From contig NZ_FNSY01000001.1 of the NCBI RefSeq assembly GCF_900105515.1, positions 5,816,001-5,880,000 on the forward strand: a stretch of 64,000 nucleotides of DNA, written 5' to 3'. The notes below the pieces were generated by a model. That model did no database searches and had not been told where the DNA came from. It worked only from the letters and a program-made list of their open reading frames with translations. This document shows positions 33,208 through 41,639 of this stretch, in pieces (the first letter of the stretch is position 1; the number at the start of each line of letters is the position of its first letter). Source of the DNA: Streptomyces sp. 2131.1 (lineage in GTDB: Bacteria; Actinomycetota; Actinomycetes; Streptomycetales; Streptomycetaceae). The translations under genes were made by a program, and so were the position numbers.

Positions 33208-34382
33208 GCGTCACGGCAGCACAGGGATTCTCGGCGGCGGGCATCGCCGCCGGAATCAAGGAGAACGGCAACCCGGACCTGGCCGTCGTGGTCAACCAGG
33301 GGCCGCGATGCGCCGCCGCGGGTGTCTTCACCTCCAACCGCGTCAAGGCCGCCCCCGTCCTCTGGTCGGAGCAGGTCGTCAAGGGCGGCGAGGTCACCGC
33401 CGTAGTCCTCAACTCGGGCGGCGCCAACGCCTGTACGGGCCCGCAGGGATTCCAGGACACCCACGCCACCGCCGAGAAGGTGGCCGCCTCCCTGAACAGC
33501 GCCGGGTACGACGAGACGGGCGGGCACGGTGCCGGCACCATCGCCGTCGCCTCCACCGGGCTCATCGGCATCCTGCTTCCCATGGACAAGCTCCTCCGAG
33601 GCGTCGACAAGGCGGTCGCCCAGCTCACCCCGCACGGCGGCGAGAAGGCCGCCATCGCCATCAAGACCACCGACACCGTGCACAAGACCGCTGTCGCCGG
33701 CGGCGAGGGCTGGACCGTCGGCGGCATGGCCAAGGGCGCCGGCATGCTGGCCCCGGGCCTGGCCACCATGCTCGTCGTGCTCACCACCGACGCCGACGTG
33801 GACGCCGCCGGTCTCGACGCCGCCCTGCGCGACGCCACCCGCACCACCTTCGACCGGGTCGACTCCGACGGCTGCATGTCCACCAACGACACCGTGCTGC
33901 TGCTGGCCTCCGGCGCCAGCGGGATCGCCCCGGAGCAGAAGGAGTTCGCCGAGGCCGTCCGTACCGTCTGCGACGACCTGGCCCGGCAGCTGATCGGGGA
34001 CGCCGAGGGCGCCTCCAAGGACATCCGGATCGAGGTCGTCAACGCCGCGACCGAGGACGACGCCGTCGAGGTGGGCCGCTCCATCGCCCGCAACAACCTC
34101 CTCAAGTGCGCCATCCACGGCGAGGACCCCAACTGGGGCCGGGTGCTCTCCGCCATCGGCACCACGAAGGCCGCCTTCGAGCCGGACGCGCTGAACGTCG
34201 CCATCAACGACGTCTGGGTCTGCCGGGGCGGCTCGGTCGGCGAGGACCGCGACCTGGTCGACATGCGGTTCCGGGAGGTCCGGATCACCGCCGACCTCGC
34301 CGCCGGCACCGAGTCCGCCGTCATCTGGGCCAACGACCTCACCGCGGATTACGTCCACGAGAACAGCGCGTACAGCTCATGA
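33204..34382 (+). CDS. argJ: Bifunctional ornithine acetyltransferase / N-acetylglutamate synthase
   Basis: 392 residues, GTG 33204 overlapping the argC stop. The autoproteolysis site is GMLAPGLATMLVVLTTD with Thr188 as the new N-terminal nucleophile; MSTNDTVLLLASG and GEDPNWGRVLSAIG are also typical. It moves the acetyl group from N-acetylornithine to glutamate, recycling it, and may also use acetyl-CoA. The enzyme works as a processed alpha/beta heterotetramer. Confidence 0.97.
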   Translation: MSVTAAQGFSAAGIAAGIKENGNPDLAVVVNQGPRCAAAGVFTSNRVKAAPVLWSEQVVKGGEVTAVVLNSGGANACTGPQGFQDTHATAEKVAASLNSAGYDETGGHGAGTIAVASTGLIGILLPMDKLLRGVDKAVAQLTPHGGEKAAIAIKTTDTVHKTAVAGGEGWTVGGMAKGAGMLAPGLATMLVVLTTDADVDAAGLDAALRDATRTTFDRVDSDGCMSTNDTVLLLASGASGIAPEQKEFAEAVRTVCDDLARQLIGDAEGASKDIRIEVVNAATEDDAVEVGRSIARNNLLKCAIHGEDPNWGRVLSAIGTTKAAFEPDALNVAINDVWVCRGGSVGEDRDLVDMRFREVRITADLAAGTESAVIWANDLTADYVHENSAYSS

Positions 34383-35281
34383 CGACGGCGCGGAAGCACA
34401 CCGCACTCCCGAAGGCGCAGATCCTCATCGAGGCCCTGCCCTGGCTGACCCGGCACAACGGCAAGACCGTCGTCATCAAGTTCGGCGGCAACGCCATGAT
34501 CGACGAGGAGCTGAAGGCGGCCTTCGCCCAGGACGTCGTCTTCCTGCGCCACGCCGGCCTCAAGCCCGTCGTCGTGCACGGCGGCGGCCCCCAGATCAGC
34601 GCCCAGCTCGACAAGCAGGGCCTGGTCAGCGAGTTCAAGGCCGGCCTGCGCGTCACCACGCCCGAGGCGATGGACGTCGTCCGCATGGTGCTCGCCGGCC
34701 AGGTCCAGCGCGAGCTGGTCGGCCTGCTCAACCAGCACGGGCCGCTCGCCGTCGGCATGACCGGCGAGGACGCCCACACCATCACCGCCGTACAGCACCG
34801 GCCCACCATCGACGGCGAGCTCGTCGACATCGGCCGGGTCGGCGAGATCACCGCCATCGACACCGGCGCCATCCAGGCCCTGCTGGACGACGGCCGCATC
34901 CCGGTCATCTCCTCCATCGCCCGGTCCGCCGAGGACAACCACGTCTACAACGTCAACGCGGACACCGCGGCCGCCGCGCTCGCCGCCGCGCTGAACGCCG
35001 AGACGCTGATGGTCCTCACCGACGTGGAGGGCCTGTACGAGGACTGGCCGAACAGCGACGACGTGATCAGCCGGCTCACCGCCACCGAGCTGGAGAAGCT
35101 GCTGCCGGAGCTGTCCAGCGGCATGGTGCCCAAGATGCAGGGCTGCCTGCACGCCGTACGCAACGGGGTCGAGACGGCCCGCGTCATCGACGGCCGGGTA
35201 CAGCACTCGATCCTGCTGGAGATCTTCACCGACGAGGGAATCGGCACGATGGTCGTGCCCGACGCGCAGGGGGAATCATGA
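34379..35281 (+). CDS. argB: Acetylglutamate kinase
   Basis: 300 residues, ATGA overlap with argJ. Amino acid kinase fold: VVIKFGGNAMIDEE, VVVHGGGPQISAQL, NVNADTAAAALAAAL and GLYEDWP. It phosphorylates N-acetylglutamate with ATP, the step usually inhibited by arginine; the N-terminal helix before the kinase core (LIEALPWLTRHNG) is the type linked to hexamer formation and arginine feedback. Confidence 0.97.
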   Translation: MTTARKHTALPKAQILIEALPWLTRHNGKTVVIKFGGNAMIDEELKAAFAQDVVFLRHAGLKPVVVHGGGPQISAQLDKQGLVSEFKAGLRVTTPEAMDVVRMVLAGQVQRELVGLLNQHGPLAVGMTGEDAHTITAVQHRPTIDGELVDIGRVGEITAIDTGAIQALLDDGRIPVISSIARSAEDNHVYNVNADTAAAALAAALNAETLMVLTDVEGLYEDWPNSDDVISRLTATELEKLLPELSSGMVPKMQGCLHAVRNGVETARVIDGRVQHSILLEIFTDEGIGTMVVPDAQGES

Positions 35282-36489
35282 CCAACGCAGCACTGTCGCA
35301 GCGGTGGCAGCACGCTCTGATGGACAACTACGGCACCCCGAAGCTGTCCCTGGTCCGTGGCGAGGGCGCCCGCGTGTGGGACGCGGACGGCACCGAGTAC
35401 CTCGACTTCGTCGGCGGCATCGCGGTCAACGCCCTGGGCCACGCCCACCCCGCCGTCGTCGAGGCGGTCACCGCCCAGATCTCCACCCTCGGGCACGTGT
35501 CCAACCTGTTCATCGCCGAGCCGCCCGTCGCGCTCGCCGAACGGCTCCTCTCGCTCTTCGGCCGCACCGGCAAGGTCTACTTCTGCAACTCGGGCGCCGA
35601 GGCCAACGAGGCCGCCTTCAAGATCGGCCGGCTGACCGGGCGCACCCACATGGTCGCCACCGACGGCGGCTTCCACGGCCGGACCATGGGCGCCCTCGCC
35701 CTCACCGGCCAGCCCAAGAAGCGCGAGGCGTTCACCCCGCTGCCCGGCGACGTCACGCACGTCCCGTACGGCGACGTGGAGGCGCTCCGGGCCGCCGTCA
35801 CCACCGACACCGCGCTCGTGATCATCGAGCCGGTGCAGGGCGAGAACGGCGTCGTCGTCCCGCCCAGGGGCTACCTGGAGGCGGCCCGGGAGATCACCCG
35901 CGCCACCGGAACCCTGCTCGTGCTCGACGAGGTCCAGACCGGCATCGGCCGCTGCGGTTCGTGGTTCGAGCACCAGGCCCACCAGGGCGTCGAGCCGGAC
36001 GTCGTCACCCTCGCCAAGGGGCTCGGCGGCGGGCTGCCGATCGGCGCCACGGTCGCCTTCGGCGCGGCGGCGGACCTGCTCGCACCCGGCCAGCACGGCA
36101 CGACGTTCGGCGGCAACCCGGTCGCCTGCGCCGCCGGCCTCGCGGTCCTGGACACCCTCGCCGCCGACGGCGCCCTCGACCAGGTCAAGCGGCTCGGCGA
36201 GCGCATCCGGGAGGGAGTGGAGGCGCTGAACCACCCACTGGTCTCCCATGTCCGGGGCTCCGGGCTGCTGCTGGGTATCGTGCTCACCGAGCCCCTCGCG
36301 CCCCAGGCGCAGCAGGCGGCTCAGGGGGCCGGCCTCCTGGTGAACGCGCCCGCGCCCGATGTCCTGCGGCTGATGCCGCCGCTGACTATCGGCGACGCGG
36401 AGGTGGACGCGTTCCTCCGGGCACTGCCGGGTGCCCTCGACGCGGCTTACGGGGACGGACGATCCGGAGAGAAGCGCTCCGGAGAATGA
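35278..36489 (+). CDS. argD: Acetylornithine aminotransferase
   Basis: 403 residues, ATGA overlap with argB. Class III aminotransferase: FCNSGAEANEAAFKIGR, GGFHGRTMGALALTG, LVLDEVQTGIGRCG and PLP-binding Lys247 in TLAKGLGGGLPIGATVAFG. It converts N-acetylglutamate semialdehyde and glutamate to N-acetylornithine and 2-oxoglutarate. Typical length. Confidence 0.97.
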   Translation: MTNAALSQRWQHALMDNYGTPKLSLVRGEGARVWDADGTEYLDFVGGIAVNALGHAHPAVVEAVTAQISTLGHVSNLFIAEPPVALAERLLSLFGRTGKVYFCNSGAEANEAAFKIGRLTGRTHMVATDGGFHGRTMGALALTGQPKKREAFTPLPGDVTHVPYGDVEALRAAVTTDTALVIIEPVQGENGVVVPPRGYLEAAREITRATGTLLVLDEVQTGIGRCGSWFEHQAHQGVEPDVVTLAKGLGGGLPIGATVAFGAAADLLAPGQHGTTFGGNPVACAAGLAVLDTLAADGALDQVKRLGERIREGVEALNHPLVSHVRGSGLLLGIVLTEPLAPQAQQAAQGAGLLVNAPAPDVLRLMPPLTIGDAEVDAFLRALPGALDAAYGDGRSGEKRSGE

Positions 36490-36499
36490 GGCGACGACG

Positions 36500-37036
36500 A
36501 TGACCGAGGCGCAGGAACCCGAGTTCGGCGGGCCGTCGGTGCCGCAGACCCGCACGGCGCGCCACCGCCGGATCGTGGACATCCTCAACCGGCAGCCGGT
36601 GCGCTCGCAGAGCCAGCTGGCCAAGCTCCTCAGCGACGACGGGCTGAGCGTCACCCAGGCGACGCTCTCCCGGGACCTGGACGAGCTGGGCGCGGTGAAG
36701 ATCCGCAACACCGGCGGCGAGCTGATCTACGCGGTGCCGAGCGAGGGCGGATTCCGCACCCCGCAGGCCCCGCTGGGCGGCTCCGCCAAGGAGGAGCGGA
36801 TGCGCAGGCTCTCGGCCGAACTACTGATCTCGGCGGAGGCGTCGGCCAACCTGGTGGTGCTGCGCACGCCGCCGGGCGCCGCGCAGTTCCTCGCCTCGGC
36901 CATCGACCAGGCCGAGCTGCACGACATCCTCGGCACCATCGCGGGCGACGACACGCTCATGCTGATCAGCCGCGACCCGGCCGGCGGGCAGGCCCTCGCC
37001 GACCATCTGCTGCGGCTCGCGCAGAACGAGCGTTGA
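36500..37036 (+). CDS. argR: Arginine repressor ArgR
   Basis: 178 residues. The winged HTH domain includes RSQSQLAKLLSDDGLSVTQA and LSRDLDELGAVKI; the C-terminal trimerisation and arginine-binding domain shows LDILGTIAGDDTLML-like sequence with the key Asp-Asp. With arginine it forms a hexamer that binds ARG boxes. It sits ten bases after argD as the last gene of the operon it probably represses; argH, 1.5 kb away, also carries an ARG-box-like site. Confidence 0.96.
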   Translation: MTEAQEPEFGGPSVPQTRTARHRRIVDILNRQPVRSQSQLAKLLSDDGLSVTQATLSRDLDELGAVKIRNTGGELIYAVPSEGGFRTPQAPLGGSAKEERMRRLSAELLISAEASANLVVLRTPPGAAQFLASAIDQAELHDILGTIAGDDTLMLISRDPAGGQALADHLLRLAQNER

Positions 37037-37043
37037 ACGAGCG

Positions 37044-37751
37044 TCAGTAGCGGGCGATCGCGGTCGCGCCGGAGACGGTGCCGATCGCGATGTGCGGGTC
37101 GCGGGCCGGGTCGGCCCAGGCCAGGATGCGGTCCATCGCGTCCGCCGGTACGGAGACGCAGCCGGCGGTCGCGCCGCGCCCGTTGACGTGCAGGAAGATC
37201 CCGGCGCCCCGGCCGCGCACCGGCCGGTCGTAGTTGAAGGCGATGACGAGCGCCCGGGCGTACTGCGTGGGGTACGCGGTGATCTGCTCGGACTCCGAGG
37301 CCCGGCAGTCCGGGGGCAGCGGCTCGGCCCAGCGGTTGTAGGCGCGCGCCTCGTTGTCCTCGCACCACCAGGACCTGGCGGTCGCCCGCCGGTACGGGAA
37401 GCGGGTGCCGGCGGGCGCGGCCTCGACCCCGAAGGCGTACGGCAGGCCGTAGATACCGGTCGGCGTCGTGTACGTGCCCTGTGTGCGGGTGGTGCCCTCG
37501 GTGAGCCCCTTCGAGCCGAACCGCGCGACGGCGGTCCCGGCGGGGCTCCACCTCCCGTCGCGTAGGTCCCACCAGGTGAGGGTGCCGACGGTGGACGAGG
37601 TGGAGTCCGCCGTGGCGGTGATGAGCTGGGTGCCGCCGCCCGTGTCGGCGAGCCGCGTCGGCAGCGGGGCGGTGACCAGCGGCGGCCGGCCGGCCCCGAC
37701 GACGGTGCCGAGGGCCAGCAGGACGGCGGCGGTCGTCACGAGTCTTCGCAT
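37044..37751 (-). CDS. Exported L,D-transpeptidase-like (YkuD fold) protein
   Basis: 235 residues with a signal peptide (MRRLVTTAAVLLALGTVVGA). The C-terminal half has IFLHVNGRGATAGCVSVPAD, the H-x-n-S/T-x-G-C motif of L,D-transpeptidases with the catalytic Cys. Such enzymes make 3-3 cross-links in peptidoglycan or attach proteins to it; this short streptomycete form lacks an Ig-like module. Convergent with argR, only seven bases between the stops. Confidence 0.85.
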   Translation of the reverse strand: MRRLVTTAAVLLALGTVVGAGRPPLVTAPLPTRLADTGGGTQLITATADSTSSTVGTLTWWDLRDGRWSPAGTAVARFGSKGLTEGTTRTQGTYTTPTGIYGLPYAFGVEAAPAGTRFPYRRATARSWWCEDNEARAYNRWAEPLPPDCRASESEQITAYPTQYARALVIAFNYDRPVRGRGAGIFLHVNGRGATAGCVSVPADAMDRILAWADPARDPHIAIGTVSGATAIARY

Positions 37752-37813
37752 GCCACGGACTGTAGGCCGCCCGGCGCCCCGTCACCCGGAAGCGCGGTCG
37801 GCGGCTGCGCCGT

Positions 37814-38407
37814 TCAGGGCGTGGGCGGCATCGCCGGCAGGGGCAGGGGGAGTCCCGGCAGTCCGTCGATGCTGGTGGCGATGTGCTCCTTCTTCTCGAA
37901 GTAGGCGCTCAGCGAGGTGTCGTCCTCCCGTGCGAAGCGCTGCCCGTGCAGTGTGCGGTCCCCGTCGTACGTCATGAAGGGGACGCCGTAGCCGCAGGTG
38001 TCCCGGATCAGTTCGGCCGTGACCACGATGACGGCCCGAAGGCCGTGCGCGGAGGCGTCGACCCCGGCGAACCGGCCGAGGAGTTCCGGGAAGCGGGGGT
38101 CGTCGCGGAAGACGGGCTCGCCCCGGCCGTGCACCCGCACGATGTTCGGCGGGCCCTGGAAGGCGCACCACATGAGGGTGATCCGCCCGTTCTCGCGCAG
38201 GTGGGCCACCGTCTCGGCATTGCTCCCGGCGAAGTCCAGGTACGCCACGTGCCGCTCGTCCAGCACGGCGAAGGAGCCGCTGACGCCCTTGGGGGAGAGG
38301 TTGACCGTGCCCTCCCCGTCCAGCGGCGCGGTCGCCGTGAAGAACACGGGCTGCTCCTCGATGAAGGTCCGCAGCCGGCCGTCGATGCGTTCGTATGTTT
38401 TCCCCAT
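37814..38407 (-). CDS. Pyridoxamine 5'-phosphate oxidase-like FMN-binding protein
   Basis: 197 residues with the split-barrel flavin-binding fold: QPVFFTATAPLDGEGTVNLS, VAYLDFAGSNAETVAHLREN, GRITLMWCAFQGPPNIVRVH. It ends with a Pro-rich tail. PPOX-class proteins of this kind bind FMN or F420 and reduce or sequester small molecules; the reaction here is unknown. Divergent from argH. Confidence 0.88.
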   Translation of the reverse strand: MGKTYERIDGRLRTFIEEQPVFFTATAPLDGEGTVNLSPKGVSGSFAVLDERHVAYLDFAGSNAETVAHLRENGRITLMWCAFQGPPNIVRVHGRGEPVFRDDPRFPELLGRFAGVDASAHGLRAVIVVTAELIRDTCGYGVPFMTYDGDRTLHGQRFAREDDTSLSAYFEKKEHIATSIDGLPGLPLPLPAMPPTP

Positions 38408-38482
38408 GGGGCGAGTATCGACGGCGGTCCCCGGAGTGCCGACGGAATTTCACCTCGCGAGACGGCCTCGATCGGCATCGCT

Positions 38483-38516
38483 TTGACAAGGCATGCAGAC
38501 CTCTGCATAGTTATGC
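38483..38516 (+). promoter_or_regulatory. argH promoter with ARG-box-like palindromes
   Basis: Perfect TTGACA (38483-38488), 17 bases, then CATAGT (38506-38511). Two palindromes overlap the promoter: ATGCAG-ACCT-CTGCAT (38493-38508) and GCATA-GT-TATGC (38505-38516). Together they look like a double ARG box over the -10, consistent with ArgR repression. Confidence 0.7.
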
Positions 38517-38545
38517 CTAACAGTGGCACTTCCGAGGAGCACGCA

Positions 38546-39979
38546 GTGAGCAACGGCAACGGCAACGGCGACGTACGTCTCTGGGGCGCCCGCTTCGCCG
38601 ACGGACCGGCCGAGGCGCTGGCCCGGCTGTCCGCGTCCGTCCACTTCGACTGGCGGCTCGCGCCGTACGACATCGCCGGCTCCCGTGCCCACGCCCGTGT
38701 CCTCCACAAGGCGGGCCTGCTCACCGAGGACGAACTGAACCGGATGACCGCCGGGCTCGACCAGCTCGAAGCGGACGTGGCCGACGGCTCCTTCACCGGC
38801 ACCATCGCCGACGAGGACGTGCACACCGCCCTGGAGCGCGGCCTGCTGGAACGGCTCGGCCCCGACCTCGGCGGCAAGCTCCGCGCCGGCCGGTCCCGCA
38901 ACGACCAGATCGCCACGCTCTTCCGGATGTACCTGCGCGACCACGCCCGCGTCATCGGCGGCTTGGTCGCCGACCTCCAGGACGCCCTGGTCGGTCTCGC
39001 CGAGGCCCACCCGGACGTCGCCATGCCCGGCCGTACGCACCTCCAGCACGCCCAGCCGGTGCTCTTCGCCCACCACGTCCTGGCCCACGTCCAGTCGCTG
39101 TCCCGGGACGCGGAGCGGCTGCGGCAGTGGGACGAGCGGACCGCCGTCTCGCCGTACGGCTCCGGCGCGCTGGCCGGGTCCTCGCTGGGCCTGGACCCGG
39201 AGGCGGTCGCGGCCGACCTCGGCTTCGAGCGCGGTTCGGTGGGCAACTCCATCGACGGCACGGCCTCGCGGGACTTCGTCGCCGAGTTCGCGTTCGTCAC
39301 CGCGATGATCGGCGTCAACCTCTCCCGGATCGCCGAGGAGATCATCATCTGGAACACGAAGGAGTTCTCCTTCGTCACCCTGCACGACGCCTTCTCCACC
39401 GGCTCCTCGATCATGCCGCAGAAAAAGAACCCGGACATCGCCGAACTCGCGCGGGGTAAGTCGGGCCGGCTCATCGGCAACCTCACCGGCCTGATGGCCA
39501 CGCTCAAGGCCCTGCCGCTCGCGTACAACCGCGACCTCCAGGAGGACAAGGAGCCGGTCTTCGACTCCTGCGACCAGCTGGAGGTCCTGCTCCCCGCCTT
39601 CACCGGCATGATGGCGACGCTCACCGTCAACCGGGAGCGCATGGAGGAGCTGGCCCCGGCCGGCTTCTCGCTCGCCACCGACATCGCGGAGTGGCTGGTC
39701 AAGAAGGGCGTGCCGTTCCGCGTCGCCCACGAGGTCGCCGGCGAGTGCGTCAAGGAGTGCGAGCACCACGGCATCGAGCTCGACGAGCTGACGGACGAGC
39801 AGTTCGCGAAGATCTCCGAGCACCTCACCCCGGAGGTGCGCACCGTCCTCAACGTGGCTGGTGCCCTCGCCTCCCGCAGCGGGCGCGGCGGCACCGCCCC
39901 CTCGGCCGTCGCCACTCAGCTGGCCGAGGTCAAGGCGGACCTCGCCGTGCAGCACGCCTGGGCGGACGCGCACAAGTAG
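38546..39979 (+). CDS. argH: Argininosuccinate lyase
   Basis: 477 residues from GTG 38546, picked because GAGGAG is 7 bases upstream. The fumarase/lyase signature GSSIMPQKKNPDIAEL is complete with the catalytic Ser; RSRNDQIATLFRMYLRD and GRTHLQHAQPVLFAHH are also present. It splits argininosuccinate to arginine and fumarate, the last step of the pathway. argG is not in this window. Confidence 0.97.
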   Translation: MSNGNGNGDVRLWGARFADGPAEALARLSASVHFDWRLAPYDIAGSRAHARVLHKAGLLTEDELNRMTAGLDQLEADVADGSFTGTIADEDVHTALERGLLERLGPDLGGKLRAGRSRNDQIATLFRMYLRDHARVIGGLVADLQDALVGLAEAHPDVAMPGRTHLQHAQPVLFAHHVLAHVQSLSRDAERLRQWDERTAVSPYGSGALAGSSLGLDPEAVAADLGFERGSVGNSIDGTASRDFVAEFAFVTAMIGVNLSRIAEEIIIWNTKEFSFVTLHDAFSTGSSIMPQKKNPDIAELARGKSGRLIGNLTGLMATLKALPLAYNRDLQEDKEPVFDSCDQLEVLLPAFTGMMATLTVNRERMEELAPAGFSLATDIAEWLVKKGVPFRVAHEVAGECVKECEHHGIELDELTDEQFAKISEHLTPEVRTVLNVAGALASRSGRGGTAPSAVATQLAEVKADLAVQHAWADAHK

Positions 39980-40044
39980 TCGCCGACGCATCGCGGGCTA
40001 CGTTGGAGGGTAGGCGCGTCCTGCCCGACGACGAGGAGCCCGCC

Positions 40045-41016
40045 ATGCCGTTCGCCCGACTGTCCGAAGCGACCACCCCCACCGCCCACATCGGTCTCGG
40101 CCTGGCCGCCGTCGGCCGGCCCGGCTACATCAACCTCCACCGCGACCGCGACCTGCCGGCCGACCGCTCGCCCGACGCCCTGCGCGACCGTACGCACGAA
40201 CTCCTCGACGCCGCCTACGCGCAGGGCGTCCGCTACTTCGACGCCGCCCGCTCCTACGGGCGCGCCGAGGAGTTCCTGGCCGGCTGGCTGACCGCGCACC
40301 CCGAGGCGGACGACGTCGTCGTCGGCAGCAAGTGGGGGTACACCTACACCGCCGACTGGAGCCTCGACGCCGAGACGCACGAGGTGAAGGACCACTCCCT
40401 CGCCGCGTTCGAACGCCAGCGTGCCGAGTCCGCCGCCCTGCTCGGCGACCGGCTCGACCTCTACCAGATCCACTCGGTGACCCCGGACAGCCCGGCGCTC
40501 ACCGACAAGGAACTGCACGCCCGCCTCGCCGAACTGGCCGCCCAGGGCGTCAGTGTCGGTGTCTCCACGAGCGGGCCCGCCCAGGCCGAGGCGATCCTCG
40601 CCGCCCTCGCCGTCACGGTCGACGGCGCCCCCCTCTTCCGTACCGTCCAGGCCACCTACAACGCGCTGGAGACCTCGGCGGGGCCCGCGCTCGCCGAGGC
40701 GCACGCGGCCGGGCTCACCGTCATCGTCAAGGAGGGCATGGCCAACGGCCGGCTTGCCGGGGAGCAGGCGCCCGCCGTGGTCCGGGAGATCGCCGACGAG
40801 GAGGGGCTCGGCAGCGACGCGGTCGCGCTGGCCCTGGTGCTGCATCAGCCGTGGGCCGGGGTCGTGCTCTCCGGCGCGGCCACCGCCGCCCAGCTCTCCG
40901 GCAACCTCCACGCGGCCGTTCCCGTACTCGACGAGGAACGGCGGGCCGGGCTGGACGCCCTGGTCGAGGAGCCGGAGGCGTACTGGCGCCACCGGGCTTC
41001 GCTGCCCTGGAGCTGA
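40045..41016 (+). CDS. Aldo/keto reductase
   Basis: 323 residues with the TIM-barrel AKR motifs: YFDAARSYGRAEEFLAGWL (catalytic Asp and Tyr), the Lys of VVGSKWGYTYTADW, and YQIHSVTPDSPAL. C-terminal NADPH-binding residues are less clear. Substrate unknown. It follows argH by 65 bases with its own GAGGAG site and might be read through from argH. Confidence 0.88.
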   Translation: MPFARLSEATTPTAHIGLGLAAVGRPGYINLHRDRDLPADRSPDALRDRTHELLDAAYAQGVRYFDAARSYGRAEEFLAGWLTAHPEADDVVVGSKWGYTYTADWSLDAETHEVKDHSLAAFERQRAESAALLGDRLDLYQIHSVTPDSPALTDKELHARLAELAAQGVSVGVSTSGPAQAEAILAALAVTVDGAPLFRTVQATYNALETSAGPALAEAHAAGLTVIVKEGMANGRLAGEQAPAVVREIADEEGLGSDAVALALVLHQPWAGVVLSGAATAAQLSGNLHAAVPVLDEERRAGLDALVEEPEAYWRHRASLPWS

Positions 41017-41043
41017 GCCACAGGGGGACGTCGGACAGCACTC

Positions 41044-41075
41044 ACCCGAATGAGACATTGCTGTCTCATTCGGGT
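41044..41075. promoter_or_regulatory. Perfect 14-bp inverted repeat operator upstream of tetR gene
   Basis: Arms ACCCGAATGAGACA (41044-41057) and TGTCTCATTCGGGT (41062-41075) are separated by TTGC, ending 12 bases before the tetR ATG. TetR regulators typically bind such repeats and repress their own gene and the adjacent pump. Confidence 0.75.
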
Positions 41076-41087
41076 TAGTGTCGTCTC

Positions 41088-41639
41088 ATGACTCTTGATC
41101 GTGAGCAGGTGCTGCGCAGCGCCGCCGCCCTGCTGACCCGCAGATCCACCGCCACCATGGACGAGGTCGCCAAGGCGGCCGGTATCGGGCGCGCCACCCT
41201 GCACCGGCACTTCTCCGGGCGGGACGCGCTGGTGAGGGCGCTGGAGGAGCTGGGCATCCAGGAGTTCGGGGCGGCGCTCGACGCCGCCGCGATGGACGAG
41301 GGCACCAGCGAGGAGGCGCTGCGCCGGTTCGTCGTCGCCGTCGAGCCTAGCGCCGGACTGCTGTCGTTCCTCGTGACCGAGAACCAGCTCTTCGAGGGCG
41401 ACGACCAGAACGCCGGCTGGGACCGGCTGGACGCCCGCGTCGCCGCCTTCTTCCGGCGCGGCCAGGAGCGCGGCGAGTTCCGCATCGACCTGACCCCGGC
41501 CTGGCTCACCGAGGCGCTGTACGGACTCATCGGCACCGGGGCGTGGGCCGTTCAGGCGGGCCGGGTGGCCGCGCGGGACTTCCCGTACATGATCGTCGAG
41601 TTGCTGCTCGGCGGCGCACGCCGGAGCGTGGAGCAATGA
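41088..41639 (+). CDS. TetR family transcriptional regulator
   Basis: 183 residues. The HTH is VLRSAAALLTRRSTATMDEV followed by AKAAGIGRATLHRHFSGRDA. The rest is a helical ligand-binding domain. It overlaps the efflux gene by ATGA and lies behind a perfect palindrome, so it very probably represses the pump and is released by the pump's substrate. Confidence 0.93.
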   Translation: MTLDREQVLRSAAALLTRRSTATMDEVAKAAGIGRATLHRHFSGRDALVRALEELGIQEFGAALDAAAMDEGTSEEALRRFVVAVEPSAGLLSFLVTENQLFEGDDQNAGWDRLDARVAAFFRRGQERGEFRIDLTPAWLTEALYGLIGTGAWAVQAGRVAARDFPYMIVELLLGGARRSVEQ

